Positions 35,691 through 45,189 of a stretch of 64,000 nucleotides of DNA are shown piece by piece. The stretch comes from Sphingobacterium deserti (GTDB lineage Bacteria; Bacteroidota; Bacteroidia; Sphingobacteriales; Sphingobacteriaceae). Within the stretch, counting starts at the first letter, position 1; each line of letters begins with the position of its first letter. Location of the stretch: contig NZ_JJMU01000033.1 in the NCBI RefSeq assembly GCF_000757725.1, positions 1 through 64,000 of the forward strand, given 5' to 3'. The notes beneath the pieces are model-generated. The model saw nothing but the letters and a program-made list of their open reading frames with translations. It searched no databases and had not been told where the DNA came from. The position numbers were made by a program, and so were the translations under genes.

Positions 35691-38143
35691 CTAGCATCTT
35701 TCAGGCGTCTGTAAATAGACATTCCGAAGCCGATAGTCATGATAATTGTTCCTGCCCAGAAAAAGTTGATGAAAGGGAACTTAATTGCTTTAAATACGAC
35801 CCATTTTTTTTCTGGAAGTGGCTTTTGATAAAGCATAATTTCCAGCTTATCTTCTTTAGGAAGAATATTCGTAAAACGGAACCGTAAGCCCTGCTCATTT
35901 ACATCCTTATTAAAATCGTAACTGTTGCCATCTTTTATTACGAATACAGGCTCTACAGGAAACGCCTTGTTATCGCTAGAAACAACCTTGATTTTAAGAC
36001 CTACGATAATATCCTCCGGACCTTTCGGAATATTGTTCAGCTTCGCATCTTTGTTTATTCCTTCAATCACGTAATAGCCGTTGCGATAGCGCAATGTATC
36101 GCCTATGCTCACTTGATAGGTCGCAGGCTCTTCGTAATCTTCATAGCCCGTTTTTTCTTCCTCCGGAACGTTAGCGGCTTTTGCCTGCGAATCCGACGCT
36201 GCTGCGGTGATGAGCGTATAAATATCGTGCGTAAACTCATGGTGTGTACCCGGCGTACCGATTAATCCGCCCATGTCTGGGTTGTTTTGTGCGTATGGAC
36301 TTAGCGTAAAAGACTTCGTTACCTTTCCACTTTCTTCATCAATCCGATCATACTTGATATTGTAATATACGTTTGGCGGAGCGACACTATCACCTACGTA
36401 GGTAACGCGGTATTCGCCCATTTGCACGGGCTCGCCCTCTGTCAAAAACAAGTTCTCGCCCGGATCGGAGAACTTATCGCCCTCCTTACCAAAATTTTGA
36501 ACGGCAATATACTTGCTTTCGTTTATAGACATGACTTCATTTGTTGCCGCCGCGATCAAGGCGCCCAGCAAAAGTAGGGCGAAACCAATGTGTGCTACCG
36601 CTGACCCGGCTAAGCGCCATTTGCCTTTTAATGCATCACCCAATACGCGCATATTTGCCAACAGACAGAATACGCAGGTTAATGTCAGCAAGATATACAT
36701 GGCATTCGTATACACCTTTGCGAAGTACACAATGATACCTGCAATAATTAATGCGACAACGAAGCTGGCTAACGTTGCGGCCCAAAACTTGCGTGTATCT
36801 GTGCGCTTGTATTTTAAGAATTGCGTAAATGCGGTCAGTAACATGACGACAACAGCGAATGCTCCCTGATACTTGTTGTAATGCGGAATAGGATCGATCG
36901 GAGGGGCTACTTTTGTACCGAAAAGTGCGTTAAAAACCGGGATAGATGTGGTTGCGATCATCTGTACACAAGCTACTGATAGAACCAATCCGCCAATAAA
37001 CAACCAAAATTCCCTTGAATAGATGTCTTCTTCTTTTTGTGTCGATGGCATTTCTTTGTTGCGTGTTACCAAAAACACAATCATCAGTATTAAAAAGCAG
37101 AGGTTGAAAGCTATTAATTGCCCAGACATACCTAAGCTGGTAAATGAGTGAACTGACGTTTCACCGAGAACACCGCTTCTTGTCAGATAGGATGCATAGA
37201 TCACCAAAACGAAGCTGATGAGCGCTAAAAATGTTGCCGTGAAGAAACCATGTCCCGAGTTTTTAAAAGCAACCATAACGTGCACAGCAGCAATTAGGGT
37301 AAGCCAAGGGATAATCGACACATTTTCTACTGGGTCCCAAGCCCAAAAGCCGCCGAAGTTTAACGCTTCGTAGGCCCAAAACGAACCCATAATGATACCA
37401 GCACCTAAGACCATAACAGCAAACAATGCCCATGGCAGTCCTGGCGTAATCCATTCCTTGAAGCGCTTTGTCCATAGGCCCGCCGCGGCATACGCAAAGG
37501 GAACTATCATCGAAGCGAAACCGAGGAACAGTGTAGGGGGGTGGATGACCATCCAGTAATTTTGTAACGTGGCGTTTAATCCGCTGCCATCGGCTATCAT
37601 GGATAGGTAGTTCGGATCCTTAAATATTGGTGCCTGGAGCGCATCACGAAGCAAGATAAATGGAGAGCTGCCAAATCTCGACCCTAAAATCTCTACACCG
37701 ATCAGCATGGACGCTAGAAAAGTTTGGCTTAGCATCACAAATGTCATTACAGGCGCTTCCCAGCTTTTTGCTCGGAAAAGAAGAACCGTTCCCAAAAGGA
37801 CTTGCCAGAACATCCAAAGCCAAAAACTACCTTCCTGGCCTTCCCAAAAAGAGGAAATTATAAAATGTGTAGGCAAAGACCGAGAGGAATGCGCCCAAGC
37901 ATAGTGGTATTCAAAAAGGTGATTGTAAATAATGTAGAACAATATTGCACCAATACTAACAACCGAGATAAGATTGGTCCAAAAACCAATCCGACCCAAG
38001 ATCTTCCACGATCTATTATCTGCTTCTTTGGTTGCAAAAAAGTAGCTTAAACAGGAAAGGATGGCAGAACCGAAAGAAAGGATAACAAAAAATTGTCCAA
38101 TTTTTCCAGGTAAAAGATGCTCTCCAACGTAGTTAACGTCCAT
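35678..38143 (-). CDS. ccmF: Cytochrome c biogenesis protein CcmF/CcsA type
   Basis: 821-aa multi-pass membrane protein. The haem-handling WWD domain reads GGFWAWDPVENVSIIPW near residue 260, and further helices run to about residue 550. A periplasmic segment (about 560-790) and a last helix close to the C terminus follow. CcmF attaches haem to apocytochrome c on the outer face of the inner membrane. It is downstream of ccmE on the same strand, the expected partner order, but a 232-bp repeat-filled spacer separates them. The stop codon lies inside a repeat word. Confidence 0.92.
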   Translation of the reverse strand: MDVNYVGEHLLPGKIGQFFVILSFGSAILSCLSYFFATKEADNRSWKILGRIGFWTNLISVVSIGAILFYIIYNHLFEYHYAWAHSSRSLPTHFIISSFWEGQEGSFWLWMFWQVLLGTVLLFRAKSWEAPVMTFVMLSQTFLASMLIGVEILGSRFGSSPFILLRDALQAPIFKDPNYLSMIADGSGLNATLQNYWMVIHPPTLFLGFASMIVPFAYAAAGLWTKRFKEWITPGLPWALFAVMVLGAGIIMGSFWAYEALNFGGFWAWDPVENVSIIPWLTLIAAVHVMVAFKNSGHGFFTATFLALISFVLVIYASYLTRSGVLGETSVHSFTSLGMSGQLIAFNLCFLILMIVFLVTRNKEMPSTQKEEDIYSREFWLFIGGLVLSVACVQMIATTSIPVFNALFGTKVAPPIDPIPHYNKYQGAFAVVVMLLTAFTQFLKYKRTDTRKFWAATLASFVVALIIAGIIVYFAKVYTNAMYILLTLTCVFCLLANMRVLGDALKGKWRLAGSAVAHIGFALLLLGALIAAATNEVMSINESKYIAVQNFGKEGDKFSDPGENLFLTEGEPVQMGEYRVTYVGDSVAPPNVYYNIKYDRIDEESGKVTKSFTLSPYAQNNPDMGGLIGTPGTHHEFTHDIYTLITAAASDSQAKAANVPEEEKTGYEDYEEPATYQVSIGDTLRYRNGYYVIEGINKDAKLNNIPKGPEDIIVGLKIKVVSSDNKAFPVEPVFVIKDGNSYDFNKDVNEQGLRFRFTNILPKEDKLEIMLYQKPLPEKKWVVFKAIKFPFINFFWAGTIIMTIGFGMSIYRRLKDARFRR

Positions 38144-38151
38144 TGCTTAGA

Positions 38152-38330
38152 TTAAAAAGTAAAAAGTAAAAATTAAAAAGTCAAAAGTGACAATGCAAAA
38201 GTAAAAAGTCAAAAATCAAAAGTGACAAGTCAAAGTGACAACGCAAAAGTCAAAAATCAAAAGTGACAAAGTTGAAAAAGTAAACATGCAGAAGTCGCAA
38301 GTAGAGAAAGTCAAAAGTTTAAAAATCAGA
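38152..38330. repeat. AAAAGT / TCAAAAGTGACA word tract between ccmE and ccmF
   Basis: The plus strand is almost pure A/G/C with reiterated words AAAAGTA, TCAAAAGTGACA, AATCAAAAGTGACAA. It resembles the tract at 16083-16161. It sits inside what should be a ccmE-ccmF operon and contains no gene. Confidence 0.85.
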
Positions 38331-38375
38331 ATTGACGATTCTAAAAGCGACGGCTTTGTCTTCTTGCTCGTCTGT

Positions 38376-38777
38376 TTACAAGGAAGCTGTCTTCTCTATC
38401 ACCTCAACTTGATCCTTATTGTATTTTGACGGGCACTTCATCAATATCTTACTCGCGTGGAATATATTTCCATCCATCTTGCCGGTCAACACGATCTGTT
38501 CTGAACGCTCGATGTCCTGCGGTTTCGATCCGTTAAAGACAACTTGGCATTCTACACTATCATTATCATACATATAGAATGAAAAATGATTCGCATCTCT
38601 AACGGGATCATAATGTAATGTTTTCCCTTTATTCAACACCCCAACCACATAAAGCTCTGTGTTTTTCTCTTTTGCTTCTGTGAAAGTAGAATACGTACTG
38701 GAGTCGGTGTAGATAACCAAGATCATAGAAATCGCTACAGCGATAATAACAATTAAGATAATTGAGCTTTTCTTCAT
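38376..38777 (-). CDS. ccmE: Cytochrome c maturation haem chaperone CcmE, CxxxY variant
   Basis: 133 aa. One N-terminal membrane helix (about residues 5-23) precedes the beta-barrel (ELYVVGVLNKGKTLHYD, FSFYMYDNDSVECQVVFNG, IVLTGKMDGNIFHASKIL). The haem-binding position reads KCPSKY: Cys115 and Tyr119 replace the classical HxxxY. CxxxY CcmE proteins are known from some sulfate reducers and archaea and bind haem through cysteine. It hands haem to CcmF. No ccmABCD genes are in the window. Confidence 0.88.
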   Translation of the reverse strand: MKKSSIILIVIIAVAISMILVIYTDSSTYSTFTEAKEKNTELYVVGVLNKGKTLHYDPVRDANHFSFYMYDNDSVECQVVFNGSKPQDIERSEQIVLTGKMDGNIFHASKILMKCPSKYNKDQVEVIEKTASL

Positions 38778-38984
38778 AGTGCACTATCTCTAAATAAAAT
38801 ACAAAATTACGAAATGCTTTTGCATGAAAGGAATTTGTCAAATATTGGCTATTATTTAGAATTGTTCTACAGAAAACCTGCGAAAGTGGCACCTTATTCA
38901 TTGTCAACTATTTGCAAAGTTGAGCGAGGATGTTCGGGCTTTTTTTGGTTAATTATCGTCGCAATATTACACGAGACTAACAAT

Positions 38985-40208
38985 CTATGTTGATGAAGGT
39001 GCAAATTTTTCATTGGATAAGCGCGTAACAAGCATCGCGGCTACGGTGTCGCCGGTAGCATTCAAAATGGTCGCCAACGGGTCAACCAATGTACCGATAA
39101 TCATGACGGCGGGGACTGCTTCATTGGGCAAGCCATATACGGAAATCATCAGCATTTCGCCCATGTAACCGCCGTTCGGAATGCCTCCCGCTACAATAGT
39201 CACAAGAACGGTGATCCCTATTGCCGTGATGATGGTGTTCCAATCAAAAAAGTTCCAGCCCAGCATCGAAAAGGCAACATATATTTTAAGGATAGAGGAT
39301 ATCGCTGAACCGTTTTTATAAAGCGTGTTTCCTAGTGGTATCACCACATTCGCAATTGCTGGCGGTATGCCTATTTTTTTTCCAGCATCTAAATTTGCTG
39401 GCATCGTCGCTAAACTACTGCAGGTACTTAGCGCTGTCAGTGATGGTACAATATTATTTTTCCAAAACGTAGCAGGCCCTTTTCGGCCGTAAGCCAAGAA
39501 GGCGTATAAGGTAAAAAATACAAAGAAAAAGACGATCCCAAAGCCGTAGTAAAGTGCCATAGGTTTCGCGTAAAAGCCAAAAAGCTGTGGCCCTATTGTT
39601 TTGACTTGGTAAGCGAAGTAGGCTCCTAACCCGATGGGGGCTGCTTTCATCAGTAAGAGCAGTAACTGCTTCATCACTTCGTTTCCTGCGTTTAAAAACG
39701 ACGTAAAAGCTGTGGCTGCCGCACCCGCTCGGCGGGCTGCGATGCCTATCAGGAAGGAGAATATCACAAATGCAAGCATGCTTTGCCGTGAAAGTAGGTT
39801 GTTAAATTCATCGACGGTTAGGAATTTCACAATACGATCGCCCCAGCTGCTGTTGTCTGCTGTCGGACTTTCCATGACACCAGCGCTAGCCATACCAGAA
39901 CTAACCGGAAAAAAATACAGCACTGCGATAGTCGCTATGGACGCCAGCACGATTGTGACAAGGAATACGATGCTCATCAAACCTATAATTTTCCCCAGCT
40001 TATTTTCTCCCTGTATATTGGCAACTGATGATGAAATAGCAAAAAATAGTAGCGGGATAATGGATACAAAAAGCAGATTCAGAAAAATGTCGCCCAATGG
40101 TTTGATGTACTCGACGGCATGGGGTGTCAAGAGGCCTATCACGCTTCCCAGAGCAATGCCCAGCAGGAGCAATAATATACTTCCGTAATTTTCAATAATC
40201 TTCCGCAT
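38985..40208 (-). CDS. Dicarboxylate/amino acid:cation symporter (DAACS family)
   Basis: 407-aa membrane transporter. Many hydrophobic helices, and the family motifs SSSVANIQGENKLG, ALSTCSSLATMPANLDAGKKIGI and NGSAISSILKIYVAF plus IIGTLVDPLATILNATGDTVAA, which holds the substrate- and cation-binding Asp/Asn. It imports glutamate, aspartate or C4-dicarboxylates with Na+ or H+. Start 40208 (MRKIIEN) is preferred; an in-frame extension up to 40391 would overlap mnmD and lacks family similarity. Confidence 0.92.
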   Translation of the reverse strand: MRKIIENYGSILLLLLGIALGSVIGLLTPHAVEYIKPLGDIFLNLLFVSIIPLLFFAISSSVANIQGENKLGKIIGLMSIVFLVTIVLASIATIAVLYFFPVSSGMASAGVMESPTADNSSWGDRIVKFLTVDEFNNLLSRQSMLAFVIFSFLIGIAARRAGAAATAFTSFLNAGNEVMKQLLLLLMKAAPIGLGAYFAYQVKTIGPQLFGFYAKPMALYYGFGIVFFFVFFTLYAFLAYGRKGPATFWKNNIVPSLTALSTCSSLATMPANLDAGKKIGIPPAIANVVIPLGNTLYKNGSAISSILKIYVAFSMLGWNFFDWNTIITAIGITVLVTIVAGGIPNGGYMGEMLMISVYGLPNEAVPAVMIIGTLVDPLATILNATGDTVAAMLVTRLSNEKFAPSST

Positions 40209-40262
40209 GCGAAGGCTAAAGTACTTGTTTTTCTTTAGTTTTGCGATAAAAAAGCCACAGTT

Positions 40263-40931
40263 ATGGAATTTGTAATTACCGGTGATGGATCCAACACCCT
40301 TTACCATCCGGAGATAGGGGAACATTATCATTCTAAGCATGGCGCGCTTCAGGAAAGTCGGCATGTATTTATAGAAATGGGTCTGAATCATTTCTTACGA
40401 GAGGAAAATACGAATGAGGTGTCCGTTTTGGAGGTCGGATTTGGTACTGGATTAAATTTCTTATTGACGGCAGACGAAGCGATAAAGAAATCCTTGCAGC
40501 TGCGCTATTGTGGCATTGAGGCTTATCCACTAGCAACAGATGTGATTTTCGCTACGGGGTATAACCAATTTGTGCAACCCGCTACTTGGGATGCTTTTCT
40601 CCGGCAGTACTCGGCGGCATTAAAGGAGGGTGTGGAATTTTCTGCAGCTGTCTCTCTGAAAATTGCGCACGAGAAGTTGATATCCTTCCAGTCGCACGAT
40701 ACGTTTGATGTATTGTATTTTGACGCTTTTGCCGCAATCCATCAACCGGAGATGTGGACTGATGAGTCGTTGGCACACATCTGTTCGTTTCTAAAACCGG
40801 GGGGAGTTTTCGTTACCTACGCCATAACAGGTAATTTGAAAAGGTCCATGAAAGCGTTGGGGTTTACAGTAGAGAAAGCGCCAGGTGCCCCCGGCAAGCG
40901 GGAAATGTTACGAGCGACGAAGGTTGGTTAG
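40263..40931 (+). CDS. mnmD: tRNA 5-methylaminomethyl-2-thiouridine methyltransferase (MnmD/MnmC N-domain)
   Basis: 222 aa, SAM-dependent methyltransferase without the FAD oxidase half of MnmC. Motifs: LYHPEIGEHYHSKHGALQES, the SAM loop VLEVGFGTGLNFLL, YFDAFAAIHQPEMWTDESL and GAPGKREML. It completes mnm5s2U34 in tRNAs. Followed by a 623-bp repeat-rich gap; divergent from the symporter gene with a 54-bp spacer. Confidence 0.92.
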   Translation: MEFVITGDGSNTLYHPEIGEHYHSKHGALQESRHVFIEMGLNHFLREENTNEVSVLEVGFGTGLNFLLTADEAIKKSLQLRYCGIEAYPLATDVIFATGYNQFVQPATWDAFLRQYSAALKEGVEFSAAVSLKIAHEKLISFQSHDTFDVLYFDAFAAIHQPEMWTDESLAHICSFLKPGGVFVTYAITGNLKRSMKALGFTVEKAPGAPGKREMLRATKVG

Positions 40932-41167
40932 AAGTGAGTAGTGCGTAGTGAGTAATGCGTAGTGAGTAGTCCGTAATGCGAAATGAGAATAGATGTTAGT
41001 AGATAGTATTTAGACAGGTGTAGTGCGTATAGCGTAGTGCGAGAAATTAAAATATCCACACTACTTTATCGCTTCCAACCAATATTCGACTGTCACATTT
41101 GAGGGGGTATTGCGTAATGCGTATAGCGTAATGCGAAGGGTATTCTATATTTTATCGCTTCCAACCA
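40932..41167. repeat. Inverted TACGCA-family words and about 90-bp partial tandem duplication
   Basis: From 40932 to 41045 the strand reads GTAGTGCGTAGTGAGTAATGCG and similar, the reverse complement of the words at 1-366. ATGAGAATAGATGTTAGTAGATAGTATTTAG (40983-41013) matches 301-345 inverted. GCGTATAGCGTAGTGCGA (41025) recurs as GCGTATAGCGTAATGCGA (41119), and TTTATCGCTTCCAACCA occurs at 41065-41081 and exactly at 41151-41167, so an 86-94-bp unit was duplicated. No gene lies between 40932 and 41554. Confidence 0.85.
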
Positions 41168-41224
41168 TTATTAAACGAAATGTCGCATCGAAAGCTTTGC
41201 AATATGTAGACATTTGCCATTGCA

Positions 41225-41326
41225 CCAACCCTCCCTGCAAAGGTTTCAAGCGACGGGGTTTTGGTTCCTTTTGCCCTACAAAAGGAACGCCCTGTCCTGG
41301 CTAAGGACGGAAAGGTTGAGGGTTGG
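41225..41326. repeat. About 102-bp palindromic element with nested hairpins
   Basis: The ends CCAACCCTC (41225-41233) and GAGGGTTGG (41318-41326) are exact inverted repeats. Inside are GTTCCTTTTG/CAAAAGGAAC (41264-41273 / 41279-41288) and GTCCT/AGGAC (41294-41298 / 41304-41308). A diverged inverted piece lies at 16041-16074, sharing the 15-mer CAAAAGGAACGCCCT. This marks it as a dispersed repeat. Confidence 0.75.
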
Positions 41327-41492
41327 ACAACCTGTTTAAGAAACCATACTACCTTACAAAAGTATTTGCCCTGCCGCGGCATGCGGCGGAAGGGATGTGT
41401 GCTGGGATTGGTATTGAGTAATGTGAATTGAGATAATAGTATACAGTACTTAGTAGGTATGGAAGAAATTTTAAAAATAAATATTAATAAAT

Positions 41493-41530
41493 CAAAAAGG
41501 CCACATCTGCATGATTCGCAGATGTGGCCT
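41493..41530 (-). terminator. Rho-independent terminator of the SlyD-like gene
   Basis: AGGCCACATCTGC (41498-41510) and GCAGATGTGGCCT (41518-41530) are a perfect 13-bp stem with a 7-nt loop. On the minus strand it is followed by a T-run (from 41497 down). It lies 24 bp past the stop at 41555. Confidence 0.92.
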
Positions 41531-41554
41531 CTTAACTTATATGGAAATGGGCTA

Positions 41555-42058
41555 CTATTCGTGTCCTGAATGACCGTCAGCACCATGAGCATGTCCATGA
41601 GACAATTCCTCTTCCGTTGCCGGGCGAACGCCTAACACTTCAATATCGAAATTCAATGTTTTTCCAGCCATTGGGTGGTTAAGATCAGCGATTACAGCTT
41701 CTGGTGTAACTTCGATCACTACTGCACGAAATTGGTTTCCTTGATTGTCTTGCAAAGGCAATACTTCACCAACTGGAGGAAGTCCTGTCTCGTTAAACAT
41801 ATCTGCAGGAAGTTGTGCTACCGCACGGTCATCTTTCTCGCCATATGCGTCAACCGCACTTAACGTGAATGATGTTTTATCGCCTTCGCCAAGGCCTGCA
41901 ATGTTTTCTTCAAACTTAGGCAACATCATACCTACGCCATATAGAAAAGTCAAAGGGTTTTCATTTGTCGTCTCTTCCACAAAAGTTTTCTCACCGTTTT
42001 CTTCGATTGTGTGAAGTTTGTAATTCAACGTGACTACGTTGTTGTTTTCTATTGCCAT
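41555..42058 (-). CDS. SlyD-like FKBP-type peptidyl-prolyl cis-trans isomerase
   Basis: 167 aa. The split FKBP fold with an insert-in-flap is visible: NNVVTLNYKLHTIEENGEK, NPLTFLYGVGMMLPKFEENI, the IF-like segment about residues 70-120, then NHPMAGKTLNFDIEVL. The C terminus is His-rich (HGHAHGADGHSGHE), as in metal-binding SlyD proteins that also serve nickel-enzyme maturation. It follows the YyaL-type gene with a 5-bp gap on the same strand and has a strong terminator. Confidence 0.93.
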   Translation of the reverse strand: MAIENNNVVTLNYKLHTIEENGEKTFVEETTNENPLTFLYGVGMMLPKFEENIAGLGEGDKTSFTLSAVDAYGEKDDRAVAQLPADMFNETGLPPVGEVLPLQDNQGNQFRAVVIEVTPEAVIADLNHPMAGKTLNFDIEVLGVRPATEEELSHGHAHGADGHSGHE

Positions 42059-42063
42059 CTTGT

Positions 42064-44094
42064 TTAATTTATTTGGGACGAATCCCTGTTATCATTTAAC
42101 AACTGTAACAGGTCTACCACAGACTTTTGTGGTAAGCTACAGGTCTTATTTCGACAAAGGTATGCTTTTGATTCCAAACCTTCTTTATCCATTAACAATG
42201 GTAAGCTACTTTTTGTTCCTCCTATCGTAATTTTATTCGGGATGTAGTGTATATCTAGCTCCTCACGCCAATCCGAAGCGCTGGTTCCGGTCAAGGCAAT
42301 TTCATTTGTTCCGTATATATGTTCTAGTAGCTGTATGGCCCAATTGGAATAGGCAGAGCCGTATTGTTTAATATGGGGAAAGACGTTGGCAAACACTTGA
42401 TCGGCAATAGCGAGATAGTCATCGTGGTCAAAAAGTGTAGCGAATCGGTAAAGGCTGCGCACCATGCAGGAGGAAGATGCCGGGATCACGTTATCCATTA
42501 TTTCACTTTTGCGGGTGATCAATTTTTCGCCCGCCGCCGCAGACGTATAGAAGAAGGTGGCTTCCTCCTTATCATAAAATAAGGCAATAGCCTGATCCGC
42601 CAACGCTCTTGCTTTAAAGAGCCAATGCTCTTCAAAGGTCGCTTCATACAAGGCTGTAAAACTTTCTATCGTAAAGGCGTAGTCGTCGAGAAAGCCCGGT
42701 ATCGCTCTATTTTGGTCAGCAGGCTGATGAAGCAATGCTTCGCCGGAAAAGCAGTGGTTAATGATGAAGTCTGCCGTTTGTTTAGCAAGTGCTAAGTATT
42801 CCGCTTTTCGAAACGTGCGGTATGCATCCACAAAGCCCTTTAACAGCAACGCGTTCCAAGTCGTTAATTGTTTGTGATCTAAGCCCGGCCTGATACGGTT
42901 CTGCCGGTAGGCGTAAAGCTTTTGTTTGATCTCTTTCAGATAGCTTTGCCATTCATCCGGAGCGAAACCACTTTCCGAGGCGAGTTGGTCTGCTTCCATG
43001 TCGCAATGCAATACATTGGTATGTTCCTCTTGCCAATTTCCAGATTCGGTAATATTGTAGTACGCTAAAAACAATGGCGCATCTTCGCCAAGAACGTCTT
43101 CGATCTCGCTTTTGCTAAAACTATAAAACTTGCCTTCTACGCCTTCACTATCTGCATCAAGCGCCGCAAAGAAACCTCCGTTGTCGGCTTGCATTTCGCG
43201 TTGCGCCCAAGCAATTGTTTCGGAAACCACCCGTTCATATTTGCTGTTAGGCTTTTGTTGGTAAGCTTCTGCGTAAAGGGAAATAAGTTGACCGTTATCG
43301 TAGAGCATCTTTTCAAAGTGTGGGATGTGCCACTGTCCATCGACAGAATACCGAGCGAAGCCACCGCCGATGTGGTCATAAATCCCACCATTGGCAATCT
43401 TCTCTAGCGTGAAGTGAACATGTAGGAGAACATCTTGGTCTTTAGTAAGTGCAGCATAGCGGAGGAAAAATAGCCAATTATTTGGTAGTGGAAACTTGGG
43501 CGCCCGGTTATAGCCTCCATCTTCATCATCAAACTGCTCGACCCAGGGTTTTACAATAGCGTCCAAGTCAGCAACAGTGTACGCGGAAGGAATAGGTGTT
43601 ATAGGTAGACGCTCTGCTTTATGTATCCCGGCCGTCAAGCGGACTGCATAATCAATAGCTACATCCGGCGTCTCTTCCCACATCTGAGCGATTTGAAGCA
43701 ACACCTGCTGCCAGTCCTGCGGCCGAAAGTAGGTGCCGCCATAAATGGGGCGGCCATCCGGCAGGCAGATGCAATTTAGCGGCCAGCCACCTGCGTTGGT
43801 CATCAGCTGAACAGCAATCATATAGATTTGATCAATATCCGGGCGCTCTTCGCGGTCTATTTTGATGGAAACAAAGAAGCGATTCATAGTTTCGGCTATG
43901 GCCTCGTTTTCGAAGCTTTCGCGCTCCATTACATGACACCAATGGCATGCCGAGTAGCCAATGCTTACGATTATAAGCTTATTTTCTTCTTTGGCCTTAT
44001 GTAGTGCCTCATCGCCCCAAGGCATCCAATTTACTGGATTGTGTGCATGTTGTTGTAGGTAAGGAGAGTTTTCTTGTTGGAGTTGATTTGCCAT
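42064..44094 (-). CDS. YyaL/SSP411-like protein with N-terminal thioredoxin domain (DUF255)
   Basis: 676 aa. The N-terminal thioredoxin-like domain has [14 protein letters not shown] (CxxC, Cys50-Cys53) and [18 protein letters not shown]. An alpha/alpha barrel related to N-acylglucosamine 2-epimerases follows ([32 protein letters not shown]). Conserved from bacteria to SPATA20; function not known. Probably cytoplasmic and co-transcribed with the SlyD-like gene. Confidence 0.9.
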   Translation of the reverse strand: MANQLQQENSPYLQQHAHNPVNWMPWGDEALHKAKEENKLIIVSIGYSACHWCHVMERESFENEAIAETMNRFFVSIKIDREERPDIDQIYMIAVQLMTNAGGWPLNCICLPDGRPIYGGTYFRPQDWQQVLLQIAQMWEETPDVAIDYAVRLTAGIHKAERLPITPIPSAYTVADLDAIVKPWVEQFDDEDGGYNRAPKFPLPNNWLFFLRYAALTKDQDVLLHVHFTLEKIANGGIYDHIGGGFARYSVDGQWHIPHFEKMLYDNGQLISLYAEAYQQKPNSKYERVVSETIAWAQREMQADNGGFFAALDADSEGVEGKFYSFSKSEIEDVLGEDAPLFLAYYNITESGNWQEEHTNVLHCDMEADQLASESGFAPDEWQSYLKEIKQKLYAYRQNRIRPGLDHKQLTTWNALLLKGFVDAYRTFRKAEYLALAKQTADFIINHCFSGEALLHQPADQNRAIPGFLDDYAFTIESFTALYEATFEEHWLFKARALADQAIALFYDKEEATFFYTSAAAGEKLITRKSEIMDNVIPASSSCMVRSLYRFATLFDHDDYLAIADQVFANVFPHIKQYGSAYSNWAIQLLEHIYGTNEIALTGTSASDWREELDIHYIPNKITIGGTKSSLPLLMDKEGLESKAYLCRNKTCSLPQKSVVDLLQLLNDNRDSSQIN

Positions 44095-44340
44095 AGTAAC
44101 GAAGTTACGTAAATTTTATACATGGAAGATTTGGGTTGTCACGAGCTGCTTTCGAAGCGCCTTTCAAGGATACATATTCCATTGGATTGAAATGCGCTTA
44201 GTCGGTATGCAACTGAAATCTTCTACGCTTGGAACGATGCTACGTAAAGTTTGTTCTGTATGGGAAGGACCCTGATCTTCCGTTTGATTGAAAAATGTTC
44301 GTGCTTAATGCCAGTAAATAAGGAAATCCAATGTCTAGAT

Positions 44341-44838
44341 CTATTCTTCAATAACGTGCTCCAAGCGTGCTGTATTCGCGGATAAAGTCGAATAATCAAG
44401 TCCTTCTTCCAACGTCAAGCAGGCGGCGTACGACGTTTTAAGATTGATATATTCATTAGCGATGTAGTCAATTAAATCGGACAGTCCGGGGTTATGTCCA
44501 AACAATAGCACGCGATCGTAGTTTGCTGAGACTTGATTCAAACGTTTCAGTATGTGCAGGTAATGCGCCTCGTAGATCGTAGGCTCCCAAACGATCTCTT
44601 CTTCCGGATAACCTAATGATTGGGCGAAGATCCGTGCGGTTTGGGCGGCGCGGTTCGCAGTGGATGATATGATAAGGGTTCGTTTATCAATAGGTGAGAT
44701 TTTGGTTTTTATTTTTTCGGCTACCGCAAGCGAACGAGCTATCCCTTTTTCTACAAGGTCACGATTAAAATCCTCTTTTGAGAATGAATGTTCCTCCGCT
44801 TTTCCGTGCCGGATGATGTATAGTTTCTTCGAGTCCAT
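44341..44838 (-). CDS. sixA: SixA-like phosphohistidine phosphatase
   Basis: 165 aa, histidine phosphatase superfamily. The catalytic RHGKAEEH motif is at residues 10-17 and the second histidine lies in LLFGHNPGLSDLI. SixA removes phosphate from phosphohistidine on HPt or PTS proteins. Start 44838 (MDSKKLYI) removes an unrelated 16-residue extension. It is the last gene before the AT-rich pore-former region; no two-component genes are adjacent. Confidence 0.85.
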   Translation of the reverse strand: MDSKKLYIIRHGKAEEHSFSKEDFNRDLVEKGIARSLAVAEKIKTKISPIDKRTLIISSTANRAAQTARIFAQSLGYPEEEIVWEPTIYEAHYLHILKRLNQVSANYDRVLLFGHNPGLSDLIDYIANEYINLKTSYAACLTLEEGLDYSTLSANTARLEHVIEE

Positions 44839-45189
44839 GGATAAATATAAGAATGTACATGGATAAATCGACATTTTCGGAGCCAAAATATCATCAATTT
44901 CTTTTTCATAAAAGGTTTACATAATTGTCATTTTGTATCGTTCGGCTTTTGTTAATTTTAATCTTTTAGAATGTGCACTGCATACGGTCTCAATTAAATT
45001 TATTTTAATGCGGTATTATGAGTTATTTTGATGAATTAATTGTTTCTTTTTTAGTTTTTTGTTGATTTAAATCAATAATTATATTTTTCATTTAAAATAA
45101 TATTCGTTTAAATATTATTTGTTTAATTATTTTTCTTTAACTTGTGGTGGGTTTTATCCAAAGGTTATTTAACTAACGAAGACTGAAAT
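44839..45189. other. AT-rich gene-free region upstream of the MACPF gene
   Basis: 351 bp, strongly AT-rich from about 44930. It holds the FNR-type palindrome listed separately. A near-fit to a Bacteroidota -7 element, TATTATTTG, ends at 45121, about 46 bp after the palindrome and 68 bp before the ATG. No gene is seen. Confidence 0.5.
45062..45075. promoter_or_regulatory. FNR/CRP-type palindrome upstream of the MACPF gene
   Basis: TTGATTTAAATCAA is a perfect 14-bp palindrome and an exact fit to TTGAT-N4-ATCAA, the FNR consensus. It centres 121 bp upstream of the MACPF start. In such AT-rich DNA a chance match is possible. No FNR/CRP-family gene is in the window. Confidence 0.45.

Noticed and set aside
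39634..40188. 184-aa plus-strand open frame
   Set aside because: Antisense to the symporter gene, which has family motifs; this one has none.
44095..44340. Short gene or RNA between the YyaL-type gene and sixA
   Set aside because: 246 bp without coding frame, strong hairpin or tRNA-like fold.
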